In this document: in pieces, positions 16,208 through 26,891 of the stretch
Position numbering within the stretch: position 1 is the first letter of the stretch
Layout: every line of letters begins with the position of its first letter
NCBI RefSeq assembly: GCF_012163145.1
Contig: NZ_JAAVTX010000001.1
Location: forward strand, 310,001 to 374,000
Origin: Falsiroseomonas frigidaquae
Lineage (GTDB): Bacteria > Pseudomonadota > Alphaproteobacteria > Acetobacterales > Acetobacteraceae
Reading direction: 5' to 3'
DNA: 64,000 bases
Notes under the pieces: generated by a model
Databases searched by the model: none
What the model was told of the DNA's origin: nothing
Seen by the model: only the letters and a program-made list of their open reading frames with translations
Translations under genes and position numbers: made by a program

Positions 16208-18076
16208 TCAATGCCCGCCCATGGCCTGCTCGTCCTGAAGGCCGGCCGCGCCGGCCGCATCCTCCGCCATCTCTCCCCGGTGCTGCGCTTCCAGCAGCAT
16301 CGTCAGCCGGATGATGCGCTGCTGGGCGCGGGCCTGGGCGACCGGGTCGGTCGCCTCGACCCAGGCACGCCCCTCCCGGGCCTGATCCTCCTCCAACTCC
16401 GCCCTGCCGCGCAGCAGGCCGTAGAAGTGCCACCAAGCGTCCAGCGCGTCCTTCGGCTGGGCATCGACGGAGGCGGCTTCCGGCACCCCGGCGCCTCGCA
16501 GCAGGCCGGTTGCAAGCTCCGCCATCCCTCTGCCGGCGAGTTGGTCCATCAGGCGGGTTGAGTCAAGTTCATGCCCCTCCGCCAGCCAGGCCAGCACCGC
16601 GTCCCGGCAGCGGCCCAGCACAGGATCGCCGAGGTCGACCGCGGCGAAGCATTCCTCCACCTCCCCCAGCAGCCAGGGATGGCGCAGCGTGAGGGCCATC
16701 AGCGTCGAGGCCTGTTCCGTGCGCGTCCGCTCCCGCGTGATCGCCGGGCGGGCGCGCGGGGCGGGCATCGGCTTGCGGCCCATCCCGCCATTCTGCGCGC
16801 CGCGCCCGCCGGGCTGGGCGCGGGTGGACGCGAAGAAGCGGTCCAGCAGGCTGCGCCGATACTCCGCCGCCAGCGACTTGTCCGGGATGGCGTTGGCCAC
16901 CGCGGCCAGCCGGTTGCGCAGCGCGGCGCGCTGTTCCGGCGTGGTGGCGGGGCGGCCTTCGGTCAGCAGGGCGTACAGCGCCTCCGACAGCGGCCGCGCG
17001 CCGTCCAGCACCGCGGTGAAGCCGGCCGGGCCGCTGCGGGTGACCAGCGTGTCCGGGTCCTCTCCGGCCGGCAGGGTGGCCAGCTTCAGGCTGCGTTCCG
17101 TGGTCAGCAGCGGCAGCGCCGCCTCCGCCGCCTTGGCCGCGGCACGGCCGCCGGCGGCGTCGCCGTCGAAGCACAGCACCGGCTCCGGCGTCAGGCGCCA
17201 CAGCTCCTCCATCTGCTCCGCCGTCAGCGCGGTGCCGAGCGGGGCGACGGCGCCGGTGAAGCCGGCCTGGTGCAGGGCGATGACGTCCATATAGCCCTCC
17301 ACCACCACCACAGGCGCGCCGCGGAAGGCGCCTTCGCGCGCCAGGTCCAGGCCGTAGAGGTTGCGGCGCTTGGAGAACAGGCTGGTCTCCGGCCCGTTGA
17401 CGTATTTCGGCTGGCCCTCCCCCAGGATGCGCCCACCGAAGGAGATCACGCGCCCGCGCCGGTCGCGGATCGGGAAGATCACGCGGTTGAAGTAAAGGTC
17501 GGAGAACCCTTCGCCGTCCTCCCTTTCCCGCACCAGGCCGGCCTCGGCGAGCTGGCCCGGGCTGATGCCCTCCGCCTTCAGCTCCGCCGCCAGCACGCCG
17601 CGGCCGCCGCCGGACCAGCCCAGGCCGAAGCCGGCGATGGTGTCATCGCTCAGCCCGCGGCGCTTCAGGTAGGCGAGCGCCTGCGCGCCCTCCGGCAGGC
17701 GCAGGCGGCGGCGGAAGGCGGCCTCGGCAGCTTCCAGCACGCCGTACAGATCCCGTGCGCGGCGTTCCCGGGCGGCGGCTTCCGGCGTCGCCTGCGGAAC
17801 CTGCATGCCGGCCTCGGCCGCCAAGCGTTCCACCGCTTCCGGAAATCCCTGGCCTTCCGCCCGCATGACGAAGCTGATGGCATCGCCATGCGCGCCGCAG
17901 CCGAAGCAGTGGAAATGGTCGTCATAGACGTAGAAGGAGGGGGTCTTCTCCCCGTGGAAGGGGCAGCAGCCCTTCCAGTTCCGCCCGGATTTGGTCAGCC
18001 GCGTCTTCCGCTGGATCAGCGGTGCCAGCGGAGTCCGCGCACGCAGCTCCTCGAGGAAGTTGGGGGGCAGTGCCAT
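16208..18076 (-). CDS. dnaG: DNA primase
   Basis: This 622-residue replication primase has a zinc-binding domain at about 30-65 with CCPFHGEKTPSF and HCFGCGAHGD (CHC2 type). The catalytic TOPRIM core follows, including VVVEGYMDVIALHQAG and CFDGDAAGGRAA with the acidic metal-binding residues. A C-terminal DnaB-interacting helical region ends it. The start is ATG 18076 (MALPPNFLEEL), seven codons inside the longest open frame, and matches family N-termini. Its position between yqeY and rpoD is conserved in alphaproteobacteria. Confidence 0.98.
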   Translation of the reverse strand: MALPPNFLEELRARTPLAPLIQRKTRLTKSGRNWKGCCPFHGEKTPSFYVYDDHFHCFGCGAHGDAISFVMRAEGQGFPEAVERLAAEAGMQVPQATPEAAARERRARDLYGVLEAAEAAFRRRLRLPEGAQALAYLKRRGLSDDTIAGFGLGWSGGGRGVLAAELKAEGISPGQLAEAGLVREREDGEGFSDLYFNRVIFPIRDRRGRVISFGGRILGEGQPKYVNGPETSLFSKRRNLYGLDLAREGAFRGAPVVVVEGYMDVIALHQAGFTGAVAPLGTALTAEQMEELWRLTPEPVLCFDGDAAGGRAAAKAAEAALPLLTTERSLKLATLPAGEDPDTLVTRSGPAGFTAVLDGARPLSEALYALLTEGRPATTPEQRAALRNRLAAVANAIPDKSLAAEYRRSLLDRFFASTRAQPGGRGAQNGGMGRKPMPAPRARPAITRERTRTEQASTLMALTLRHPWLLGEVEECFAAVDLGDPVLGRCRDAVLAWLAEGHELDSTRLMDQLAGRGMAELATGLLRGAGVPEAASVDAQPKDALDAWWHFYGLLRGRAELEEDQAREGRAWVEATDPVAQARAQQRIIRLTMLLEAQHRGEMAEDAAGAAGLQDEQAMGGH

Positions 18077-18118
18077 GGGTGCCGCCCCTATTAGCACCGG
18101 ACCCGGTCGGGAGAATGG

Positions 18119-18145
18119 GCGCGGTGCGATTTCTTCGCACCGCGC
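18119..18145 (-). terminator. Perfect hairpin between yqeY and dnaG
   Basis: An 11-bp perfect stem with a five-base loop lies in the 94-bp gap between the yqeY stop and the dnaG start, all on the minus strand. No U-tract follows on that strand. It may attenuate or process the yqeY-dnaG transcript rather than end it fully. Confidence 0.5.
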
Positions 18146-18170
18146 TGCTTCTTCGCGTCCTCGCGGCGGA

Positions 18171-18635
18171 TCAGCCGCCGAGTGCCGCCTTCACCAGCGG
18201 CCCGGCCTTGGCCATGTCCAGGCTGGCGGCGTGCTTGGCGCGCAGCACGGCCATCACCTTGCCCATGTCCTTGATGTTCTGGGCGCCGGATTCGGCCACC
18301 GCATCCCGCACCGCTTCCTGCATCGCGGCCTCATCCATCTGCTGCGGCAGGAAGGATTCGATGATGGCGATCTCCGCCTCCTCCTTCTCCGCCAGCTCCG
18401 GGCGGTTGCCCTGGCGGTACATGGCGGCGCTCTCGGCGCGGGACTTCACCATGCCGCGCAGCATGGAGATGATCTGGTCGTCCGGCACCTTCTCCACGCC
18501 GGAGGGGCGGGCGGCGATGTCAGCGTCCTTCAGCTTGGCGGTGATCATGCGGAGGCCGGAGGTGCGGGCCGCATCCTTGGCCAGCATCGCGGTCTTCAGT
18601 TCAGCGGTAAAACGGGTGCGAAGATCATCGGCCAT
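18171..18635 (-). CDS. GatB/YqeY domain protein
   Basis: This 154-residue helical protein of the YqeY family is related to the C-terminal tRNA-binding domain of GatB. It matches the family throughout: DLRTRFTAELKTAMLAKD, TLRMI-like SGLRMITAKLKDADI, FLPQQMDEAAM, and the end MAKAGPLVKAALGG. The start is ATG 18635. Its function is not settled; a tRNA-related role is usually assumed. It is divergent from carA across a 108-bp region that carries two matching palindromes. Confidence 0.92.
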   Translation of the reverse strand: MADDLRTRFTAELKTAMLAKDAARTSGLRMITAKLKDADIAARPSGVEKVPDDQIISMLRGMVKSRAESAAMYRQGNRPELAEKEEAEIAIIESFLPQQMDEAAMQEAVRDAVAESGAQNIKDMGKVMAVLRAKHAASLDMAKAGPLVKAALGG

Positions 18636-18678
18636 GAGGGTTCTCCTTGTCCGGATGCTGTAGCATGGGGCGGCGCCT

Positions 18679-18730
18679 GGGAAAAATCTTCCCGGCCGCG
18701 GATTATGCTTGGCTTGGGAAGAAAATTCCC
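18679..18730. promoter_or_regulatory. Paired GGGAA-N5-TTCCC palindromes between yqeY and carA
   Basis: Two perfect inverted repeats share the same arms: GGGAA-AAATC-TTCCC (18679-18693) and GGGAA-GAAAA-TTCCC (18716-18730). Their centres are 37 bp apart, and the second ends 13 bp before the ATG of the HTH-CarA frame. Identical arms with different centres are what a dimeric regulator's operator looks like. The HTH domain fused to CarA is an obvious but unproven candidate binder. Confidence 0.65.
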
Positions 18731-18743
18731 ACATAGCGAGGCC

Positions 18744-20165
18744 ATGCGAACCGTCGAAGAGATCATCGCCCTGATGGGCGGGCCGGAGGCCGCGGCGCAG
18801 CGCCTCGGCATCGGCACCGAGGCCGTGCGGAAATGGCGCCAGTCGCGGGCGGTGCCATCCAAGCACTGGTCCGCCATCCTCGCCGCCACCGGCCTCAGCC
18901 TCACCGACCTGCCGCAAGGCGATAGCACCCCCCGCCCCGCCCCGCATCCGGAGAACCGCCCCGTGAGCCAGACGCAGACTGCCCAGACCCCTCCCCCAGG
19001 CGCCACTGCCGCCCTGGTGCTGGCCGATGGCAGCGTCTTCTGGGGCCGCGGCTTTGGCGCCCAGACCACCACCGTGGCGGAGATCTGCTTCAACACCTCG
19101 ATGACCGGCTACCAGGAGGTGCTGACCGATCCCTCCTATGCCGGGCAGACCATCTGCTTCACCTTCCCGCATATCGGCAATGTCGGCGCCAATGCCGAGG
19201 ATATCGAGGCGACCACCCCCGCCGCGCGCGGCCTGATCGTCAAGCAGGACCTGACCGAGCCATCCAACTACCGGGCCACGCGGCACCTGGATGATTGGCT
19301 GAAGTCGCATGGCGTGCCGGGCATCGCCGGCATCGACACACGCGCGCTGACGGTCCGCATCCGCGATGGCGGCGCCCCGAATGGCGTGCTGGCGCATCCG
19401 GCGGACGGGAAGTTCGATATCCCGGCGCTGGTGGCGCAGGCGAAGGCCTGGCCGGGGCTGGAGGGGATGGACCTGGCAAAGGAGGTCTCGACCCGGCAAT
19501 CCTATAGCTGGGACGAGGCCGAATGGGCCTGGGGCCAGGGCTACGCCACCCAGACCGCGCCGAAGTACAAGGTGGTCGCGGTGGATTACGGCGCCAAGCG
19601 CAACATCCTGCGCTGCCTGGCGGCGGCCGGCTGCGCCGTGACGGTGGTGCCGGCGACCGCCACGGCAGAAGACATCCTGGCCCACAAGCCGGATGGCGTC
19701 TTCCTGTCCAATGGCCCGGGCGACCCGGCGGCAACGGGTGCCTATGCGGTGCCGGCCATCCAGGGCGTGCTGGACACCGGCCTGCCCGTCTTCGGCATCT
19801 GCCTAGGCCACCAGCTCCTGGCGCTCGCCCTGGGCGCCAAGACCTACAAGCTCGATCGCGGCCATCGCGGCGCCAACCAGCCGGTGAAGGAACTGGCGAC
19901 GGGCAAGGTGGAGATCACCAGCCAGAACCACGGCTTCGCGGTAGATGATGCGAGCCTGCCGGATGGCGTGACGGTGACGCATCGCAGCCTGTTCGACGGC
20001 AGCAACGAGGGCATCGCCAGCAGCACGAAGCCGGCGTTCTCGGTGCAGTACCACCCGGAGGCGAGCCCGGGGCCGACGGACAGCCATCATCTGTTCCGGC
20101 GCTTCGTGGGGATGATCGAGACCAGCAAGGCGGTTGACCAGTGCAATGGTAGCGCATGCTTGTAA
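18744..20165 (+). CDS. carA: Carbamoyl-phosphate synthase small subunit with N-terminal HTH domain
   Basis: This glutamine amidotransferase subunit feeds ammonia to CarB for arginine and pyrimidine synthesis. From ATG 18744 the protein has 473 residues. Residues 1-55 form a YdaS/Cro-like helix-turn-helix (GGPEAAAQRLGIGTEAVRKW), then a Pro/Gln-rich linker, then normal CarA from about residue 85. The catalytic Cys lies in PVFGICLGHQLLALALG; YHPEASPGP supplies His and Glu. An in-frame GTG at 18963, with GGAG nine bases before it, would give a standard 400-residue CarA. Both forms are possible. The C-terminus ends in an unusual AVDQCNGSACL. Confidence 0.9.
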   Translation: MRTVEEIIALMGGPEAAAQRLGIGTEAVRKWRQSRAVPSKHWSAILAATGLSLTDLPQGDSTPRPAPHPENRPVSQTQTAQTPPPGATAALVLADGSVFWGRGFGAQTTTVAEICFNTSMTGYQEVLTDPSYAGQTICFTFPHIGNVGANAEDIEATTPAARGLIVKQDLTEPSNYRATRHLDDWLKSHGVPGIAGIDTRALTVRIRDGGAPNGVLAHPADGKFDIPALVAQAKAWPGLEGMDLAKEVSTRQSYSWDEAEWAWGQGYATQTAPKYKVVAVDYGAKRNILRCLAAAGCAVTVVPATATAEDILAHKPDGVFLSNGPGDPAATGAYAVPAIQGVLDTGLPVFGICLGHQLLALALGAKTYKLDRGHRGANQPVKELATGKVEITSQNHGFAVDDASLPDGVTVTHRSLFDGSNEGIASSTKPAFSVQYHPEASPGPTDSHHLFRRFVGMIETSKAVDQCNGSACL

Positions 20166-20208
20166 CGGTTAAGCTCGGGGCACACGCAGGATAGGCCGAG
20201 CACCCACG

Positions 20209-20880
20209 ATGGCTACGTATAGAGAAATGGCGGATGCTGCCCGGGATGAGGAACGAATTTTCAAGATAATTTTCTCCCATTTCCACAATCAGCCCGAAGC
20301 ATTCTTCGTTGTGCGCGCAAGAATTCATGAACAACGACTAGCAGAGCTAAACGATAAACCCATTCCCGCCGCCTTTGCATCAACCTTAATTCGAACTATT
20401 GATCGAGTCATAGGAAAACTTCATGATAAGAAACTGGTCACTTTTGATCGTGACGGCGATATCATCTTATCTCCTGAAGGCTTTTTTGCTGGGGAACAAT
20501 TTTTTCTGCTGCCAGATGGTGCGGATACGCTTGAGGCAGATCTTCAAATTCCGGCATCCGATAGAGTCGTTCGTCTTACCGATAATTCGGCTGTTCGGGA
20601 TGAGGCGACCAATGCCCTCGATGAGGTGCTAGAGAAACTGCAGACGCGCCCAAATGATCTACCGCTGAATTCCGAGGAAACATCGGTCTCTAGCGCTGAG
20701 ATCAGTAGCCTCTTAACCCGCATTAAAACGGGCTTTATTAGAATCGGCGAATTACGCCTTTTTATCGGCGCTGGCGGTCTGCTGACTTGGCTACTTCTGA
20801 AACTGGGGCCTCATGCGCTGGCCGTATACGTCGAGCGCGCAATCGTAGCAGTCGAGACACTCGTGAAGTCACTAATGTAA
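20209..20880 (+). CDS. AT-rich gene of unknown function between carA and carB
   Basis: I do not recognise this 223-residue protein. Its base composition (roughly 45-50% GC by eye) and its use of AT-ending codons contrast sharply with the GC-rich neighbours, a sign of recent acquisition. The N-terminal about 100 residues look like a winged-helix arrangement (IFKIIFSHF, LIRTIDRVIGKLHDKKLVTFDRDG). A charged linker follows, and the C-terminal 45 residues hold a hydrophobic helix (LFIGAGGLLTWLLLKLG) suggesting membrane contact. It starts 43 bp after carA and ends four bases before the LysE gene. A defence or regulatory role is possible but unproven. Confidence 0.75.
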   Translation: MATYREMADAARDEERIFKIIFSHFHNQPEAFFVVRARIHEQRLAELNDKPIPAAFASTLIRTIDRVIGKLHDKKLVTFDRDGDIILSPEGFFAGEQFFLLPDGADTLEADLQIPASDRVVRLTDNSAVRDEATNALDEVLEKLQTRPNDLPLNSEETSVSSAEISSLLTRIKTGFIRIGELRLFIGAGGLLTWLLLKLGPHALAVYVERAIVAVETLVKSLM

Positions 20881-20884
20881 TAGC

Positions 20885-21520
20885 ATGCCCTCCCTCGACA
20901 CCCTGCTGATCTTCGCCGCACTCTCGCTCGGCCTCGCTGTCACGCCGGGGCCGAACATGCTGTACCTGATCTCGCGGTCGCTCGCGCAGGGCACCGGGGC
21001 GGGCATGGTTTCGCTGGTCGGCTGCCAGTTCGGCTCCTTCACCATCATGGTCTGCGCCGCCGCCGGCATCACCGCGGCGCTGCTGGCGGTGCCCTATGCC
21101 TGGGACGTGCTGCGGCTCGGCGGGGCGGCGTACCTGCTCTATCTCGCCTGGCAGAGCGTGCGGCCCGGCGGGCAGCCTATCTTTGCCGCCCGGCCGATGC
21201 CGCGCGAACCGCGCGCGCGGCTGTTCTGGGTCGGCTTCGCCACCGCGGCGCTGAACCCGAAGGTGGCGCTGTTCTACATGGCCGTGCTGCCGCCCTTCCT
21301 CGATCCAGCTCGAGGAAATCTGTTCCTGCAGGCCGCGATCCTCGGCTTCGTGCAGATCGCCATCTGCATGGCCTGGGACGCGGTGCTGGTCTGGGGCGCG
21401 GCGGGCGCGGCGCGCTTCCTCGGCGCCAACCCGACCTGGATGGCGGTGCAGCGCTGGGTGCTCGGCGGCGCGCTGGCATTGCTGGCGGTGAAGCTCGCCA
21501 CGGAAAGCCGCGCCACATGA
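20885..21520 (+). CDS. LysE/RhtB-family amino-acid exporter
   Basis: This 211-residue inner-membrane exporter has about six hydrophobic helices. The N-terminal family signature is LGLAVTPGPNMLYLISRSLAQG, and the second signature lies around FWVGFATAALNPKVALFYMAVLPPF. Members export lysine, homoserine, threonine or related solutes. The stop overlaps the next gene's ATG (ATGA), so the two are coupled. It is back in normal high GC immediately after the AT-rich gene. Confidence 0.9.
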   Translation: MPSLDTLLIFAALSLGLAVTPGPNMLYLISRSLAQGTGAGMVSLVGCQFGSFTIMVCAAAGITAALLAVPYAWDVLRLGGAAYLLYLAWQSVRPGGQPIFAARPMPREPRARLFWVGFATAALNPKVALFYMAVLPPFLDPARGNLFLQAAILGFVQIAICMAWDAVLVWGAAGAARFLGANPTWMAVQRWVLGGALALLAVKLATESRAT

Positions 21521-21783
21521 TGCCCTTTGCCTTCGGGCTGTTCGCCCTGGCCTATTCGGGCCTGATCCTTTTCACCGTCGCATCCTCGCTGCGGCGGCTG
21601 ATGTCACCGATGCGGGCGGCGCTCGGCGCCTTCGCGCTGTCCGTGGTGCTGCATGGCGCGACGACATTGATGCTGGGGGAGGAAGCACCCCTCGCCCTGT
21701 ATTTCTGGGGCATCCCCCACCTGCTGATCCTGCCGCTGCTGCTGCTGAGCGCGCGGCGCCAATCCAACTCGACCGGAGCCTGA
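21517..21783 (+). CDS. Small integral membrane protein
   Basis: This 88-residue protein contains three hydrophobic segments (about 3-22, 35-50, 60-77) and almost nothing outside the membrane. I recognise no family. It overlaps the LysE-type exporter by four bases and ends one base before the carB ATG. It may be an accessory to the exporter or simply a conserved small membrane protein. The tight spacing supports it as a real gene. Confidence 0.7.
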   Translation: MMPFAFGLFALAYSGLILFTVASSLRRLMSPMRAALGAFALSVVLHGATTLMLGEEAPLALYFWGIPHLLILPLLLLSARRQSNSTGA

Positions 21784-21784
21784 C

Positions 21785-25030
<3,246 letters not shown>

Positions 25031-25033
25031 GCG

Positions 25034-25064
25034 GGCGGGGAAGGGGCAGCACCCCTTTCCCGCC
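25034..25064 (+). terminator. Strong hairpin after carB
   Basis: A 13-bp stem with one mismatch (GGCGGGGAAGGGG against CCCCTTTCCCGCC) and a five-base loop begins three bases after the carB stop. The following sequence has only short T runs. It probably ends or stabilises the carB transcript. Confidence 0.6.
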
Positions 25065-25172
25065 TCGCCTGTTTCAGCGCGCCCCGCGATCCGCTTGCAA
25101 AAACCCAGCCCCATCCGGGACACTGGGCCAAAGGCAGGACCGGGCGCGGGATGCCCGGAGGAAGGACGCGAC

Positions 25173-25646
25173 GTGCAGAAGTTCCCCATGACCGCGGAAG
25201 GCCTGGCTCGACTGACGGAGGAGCTGCGTGAGCTCAAGGTCGAGGAACGACCTGCCGTGATCCGCGCCATCGCGGAAGCCCGCGCGCATGGCGACCTGTC
25301 CGAAAACGCCGAATACCACGCGGCCCGGGAACGCCAATCCTTCATCGAGGGCCGCATCGCGGAGCTGGAATCCGTCATCCCCTCCGTCGAGGTCATCGAT
25401 TCCACCAGCTTCAGCGGCAACAAGGTGCTGTTCGGCGCCCATGTCACCGTGGTGGATGAGGAGACGGAGCAGGAGAAGACCTACCGGATCGTCGGCCAGT
25501 ACGAAGCCGACATGAAGAATGGGTCGATCTCCAACTCCTCCCCGCTCGCCAAGGCGCTGATCGGCAAGAAGGTCGGCGACAGCGTCGAGGTTCCGGCCCC
25601 GGGCGGCGCCAAGGTGTATGAGATCGCCGGCGTCCGCTTCGTCTGA
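25173..25646 (+). CDS. greA: Transcription elongation factor GreA
   Basis: This 157-residue factor rescues backtracked RNA polymerase by stimulating transcript cleavage. The N-terminal coiled coil carries the acidic tip pattern ([17 protein letters not shown]), and the C-terminal globular domain ends [14 protein letters not shown]. The GTG start at 25173 is supported by CGGAGGAAGG eight bases before it and by standard family length. The threonine ammonia-lyase gene follows two bases after its stop, so both are probably co-transcribed. Confidence 0.97.
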   Translation: MQKFPMTAEGLARLTEELRELKVEERPAVIRAIAEARAHGDLSENAEYHAARERQSFIEGRIAELESVIPSVEVIDSTSFSGNKVLFGAHVTVVDEETEQEKTYRIVGQYEADMKNGSISNSSPLAKALIGKKVGDSVEVPAPGGAKVYEIAGVRFV

Positions 25647-25648
25647 TC

Positions 25649-26887
25649 ATGTCACCGCTCGAAAGCCTGCGGGCGATGGATGCGCCTTCCATCACGCTCG
25701 CGGATGTGCGCGCCGCCGCCACCCGCATCCGCGGCGCCGTGCTGCGGACGCCGACGATCTATTCGGATGCGCTGTCGCGGGCGACCGGGGCGCGGGTCCA
25801 CCTCAAGCTGGATAACCTCCAGGCCACCGGTGCCTTCAAGGAACGCGGCGCCGCCAACCGCATCGCCCTGCTGACGGCGCGGGAGCGGGAGGCAGGCGTC
25901 ATCGCCATGTCCGCCGGCAACCACGCCCAGGCCGTGGCGCGCCATGCATCCCTGGCAGGCATCGCCGCCACAATCGTCATGCCGCGCTTCACCCCGGCCA
26001 CCAAGGTGACGCGCACCGAGGGCTGGGGCGCCCGCGTGGTGCTGCATGGGGAAACCCTGGCGGAAGCCGCGGCGCATGCACATGAACTGGCGCTCCGGCA
26101 CGGGCTGACCTTCGTCCACCCCTATGACGACGTCGCCGTCATCGCCGGCCAGGGCACCGCCGCGCTTGAGATGCTGGAGGATTTCCCCGAGCTCGACACG
26201 CTGATCGTCCCGGTCGGCGGCGGCGGACTGCTGACCGGCTGCGCCGCCGCCGCGCGCGAACTCAAGCCCGGCATCACCGTGGTCGGCGTGGAGGTCGAGG
26301 GCTACCCGGCCATGCACCAGCGCCTGGCCGGCCTGCCCGTTTCCGTCGGCGGCCCGACGGTGGCGGAGGGCATCGCCGTGCGCGATGTCGGCGAAGTGCC
26401 CTTCGCCTGGCTGCAGCGGATGGGGATCGAGGTCCTGCTGGCCCCCGAACGCAGCGTCGAACAGGCCATCGCCCTGCTGGCCGAGGGCGCCAAGGTAGTC
26501 GCGGAAGGCGCCGGCGCCGCCGGCCTCGCCGCGCTGCTGGCGCATCCCGAGCGTTTCGCGGGCCAGAACATCGGCATCCCGATCTGCGGCGGCAACATCG
26601 ATGCGCGCGCCCTGTCCAACGTGCTGCTGCGCCAGCTACTGCGCGATGGCCGCATCCTGCGCCTGCATTTCGATATCCCGGACCGCCCCGGCATGCTGGC
26701 CGACATCGCCGCCCGGATCTCGGCGCTCGGCGGCAACGTCATCGAGGTCAACCACCAGCAGCTTTTCGGCGCCCCCACCGTGCAGAGCACCGAGCTGTAC
26801 CTGATGGTGGAGGTCCGCGACGGCACCCAGGGCAACGCCATCATCGCCGCTCTGCAGGCCGCCGACTACGTGGTGCGGCGCGGCTAG
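25649..26887 (+). CDS. Threonine ammonia-lyase (threonine dehydratase) with ACT domain
   Basis: This 412-residue PLP enzyme converts threonine to 2-oxobutyrate and ammonia. The PLP lysine sits in ATGAFKERGAANR. SAGNHAQAVA binds substrate carboxylate, and the glycine-rich phosphate loop is VGGGGLLTG. The last about 75 residues (FDIPDRPGMLADIAARISALGGN) are an ACT domain, the short single-ACT arrangement of about 400-residue forms rather than the 500-residue biosynthetic IlvA. It may feed isoleucine synthesis or threonine catabolism; sequence alone does not decide. Confidence 0.92.
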   Translation: MSPLESLRAMDAPSITLADVRAAATRIRGAVLRTPTIYSDALSRATGARVHLKLDNLQATGAFKERGAANRIALLTAREREAGVIAMSAGNHAQAVARHASLAGIAATIVMPRFTPATKVTRTEGWGARVVLHGETLAEAAAHAHELALRHGLTFVHPYDDVAVIAGQGTAALEMLEDFPELDTLIVPVGGGGLLTGCAAAARELKPGITVVGVEVEGYPAMHQRLAGLPVSVGGPTVAEGIAVRDVGEVPFAWLQRMGIEVLLAPERSVEQAIALLAEGAKVVAEGAGAAGLAALLAHPERFAGQNIGIPICGGNIDARALSNVLLRQLLRDGRILRLHFDIPDRPGMLADIAARISALGGNVIEVNHQQLFGAPTVQSTELYLMVEVRDGTQGNAIIAALQAADYVVRRG

Positions 26888-26891
26888 CGAC

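Noticed and set aside
16048-16260. Small frame coding a repeated CTGGRA peptide on the minus strand
   Set aside because: It is only the translation of the 24-bp tandem repeat (divisible by three), with no ribosome binding site.
20136-20182. tRNA-Thr-like look of the carA 3' end (CAATGGTAG and CTTGTAA)
   Set aside because: The D and anticodon arms do not form proper stems and there is no T arm or acceptor. The similarity is probably chance.
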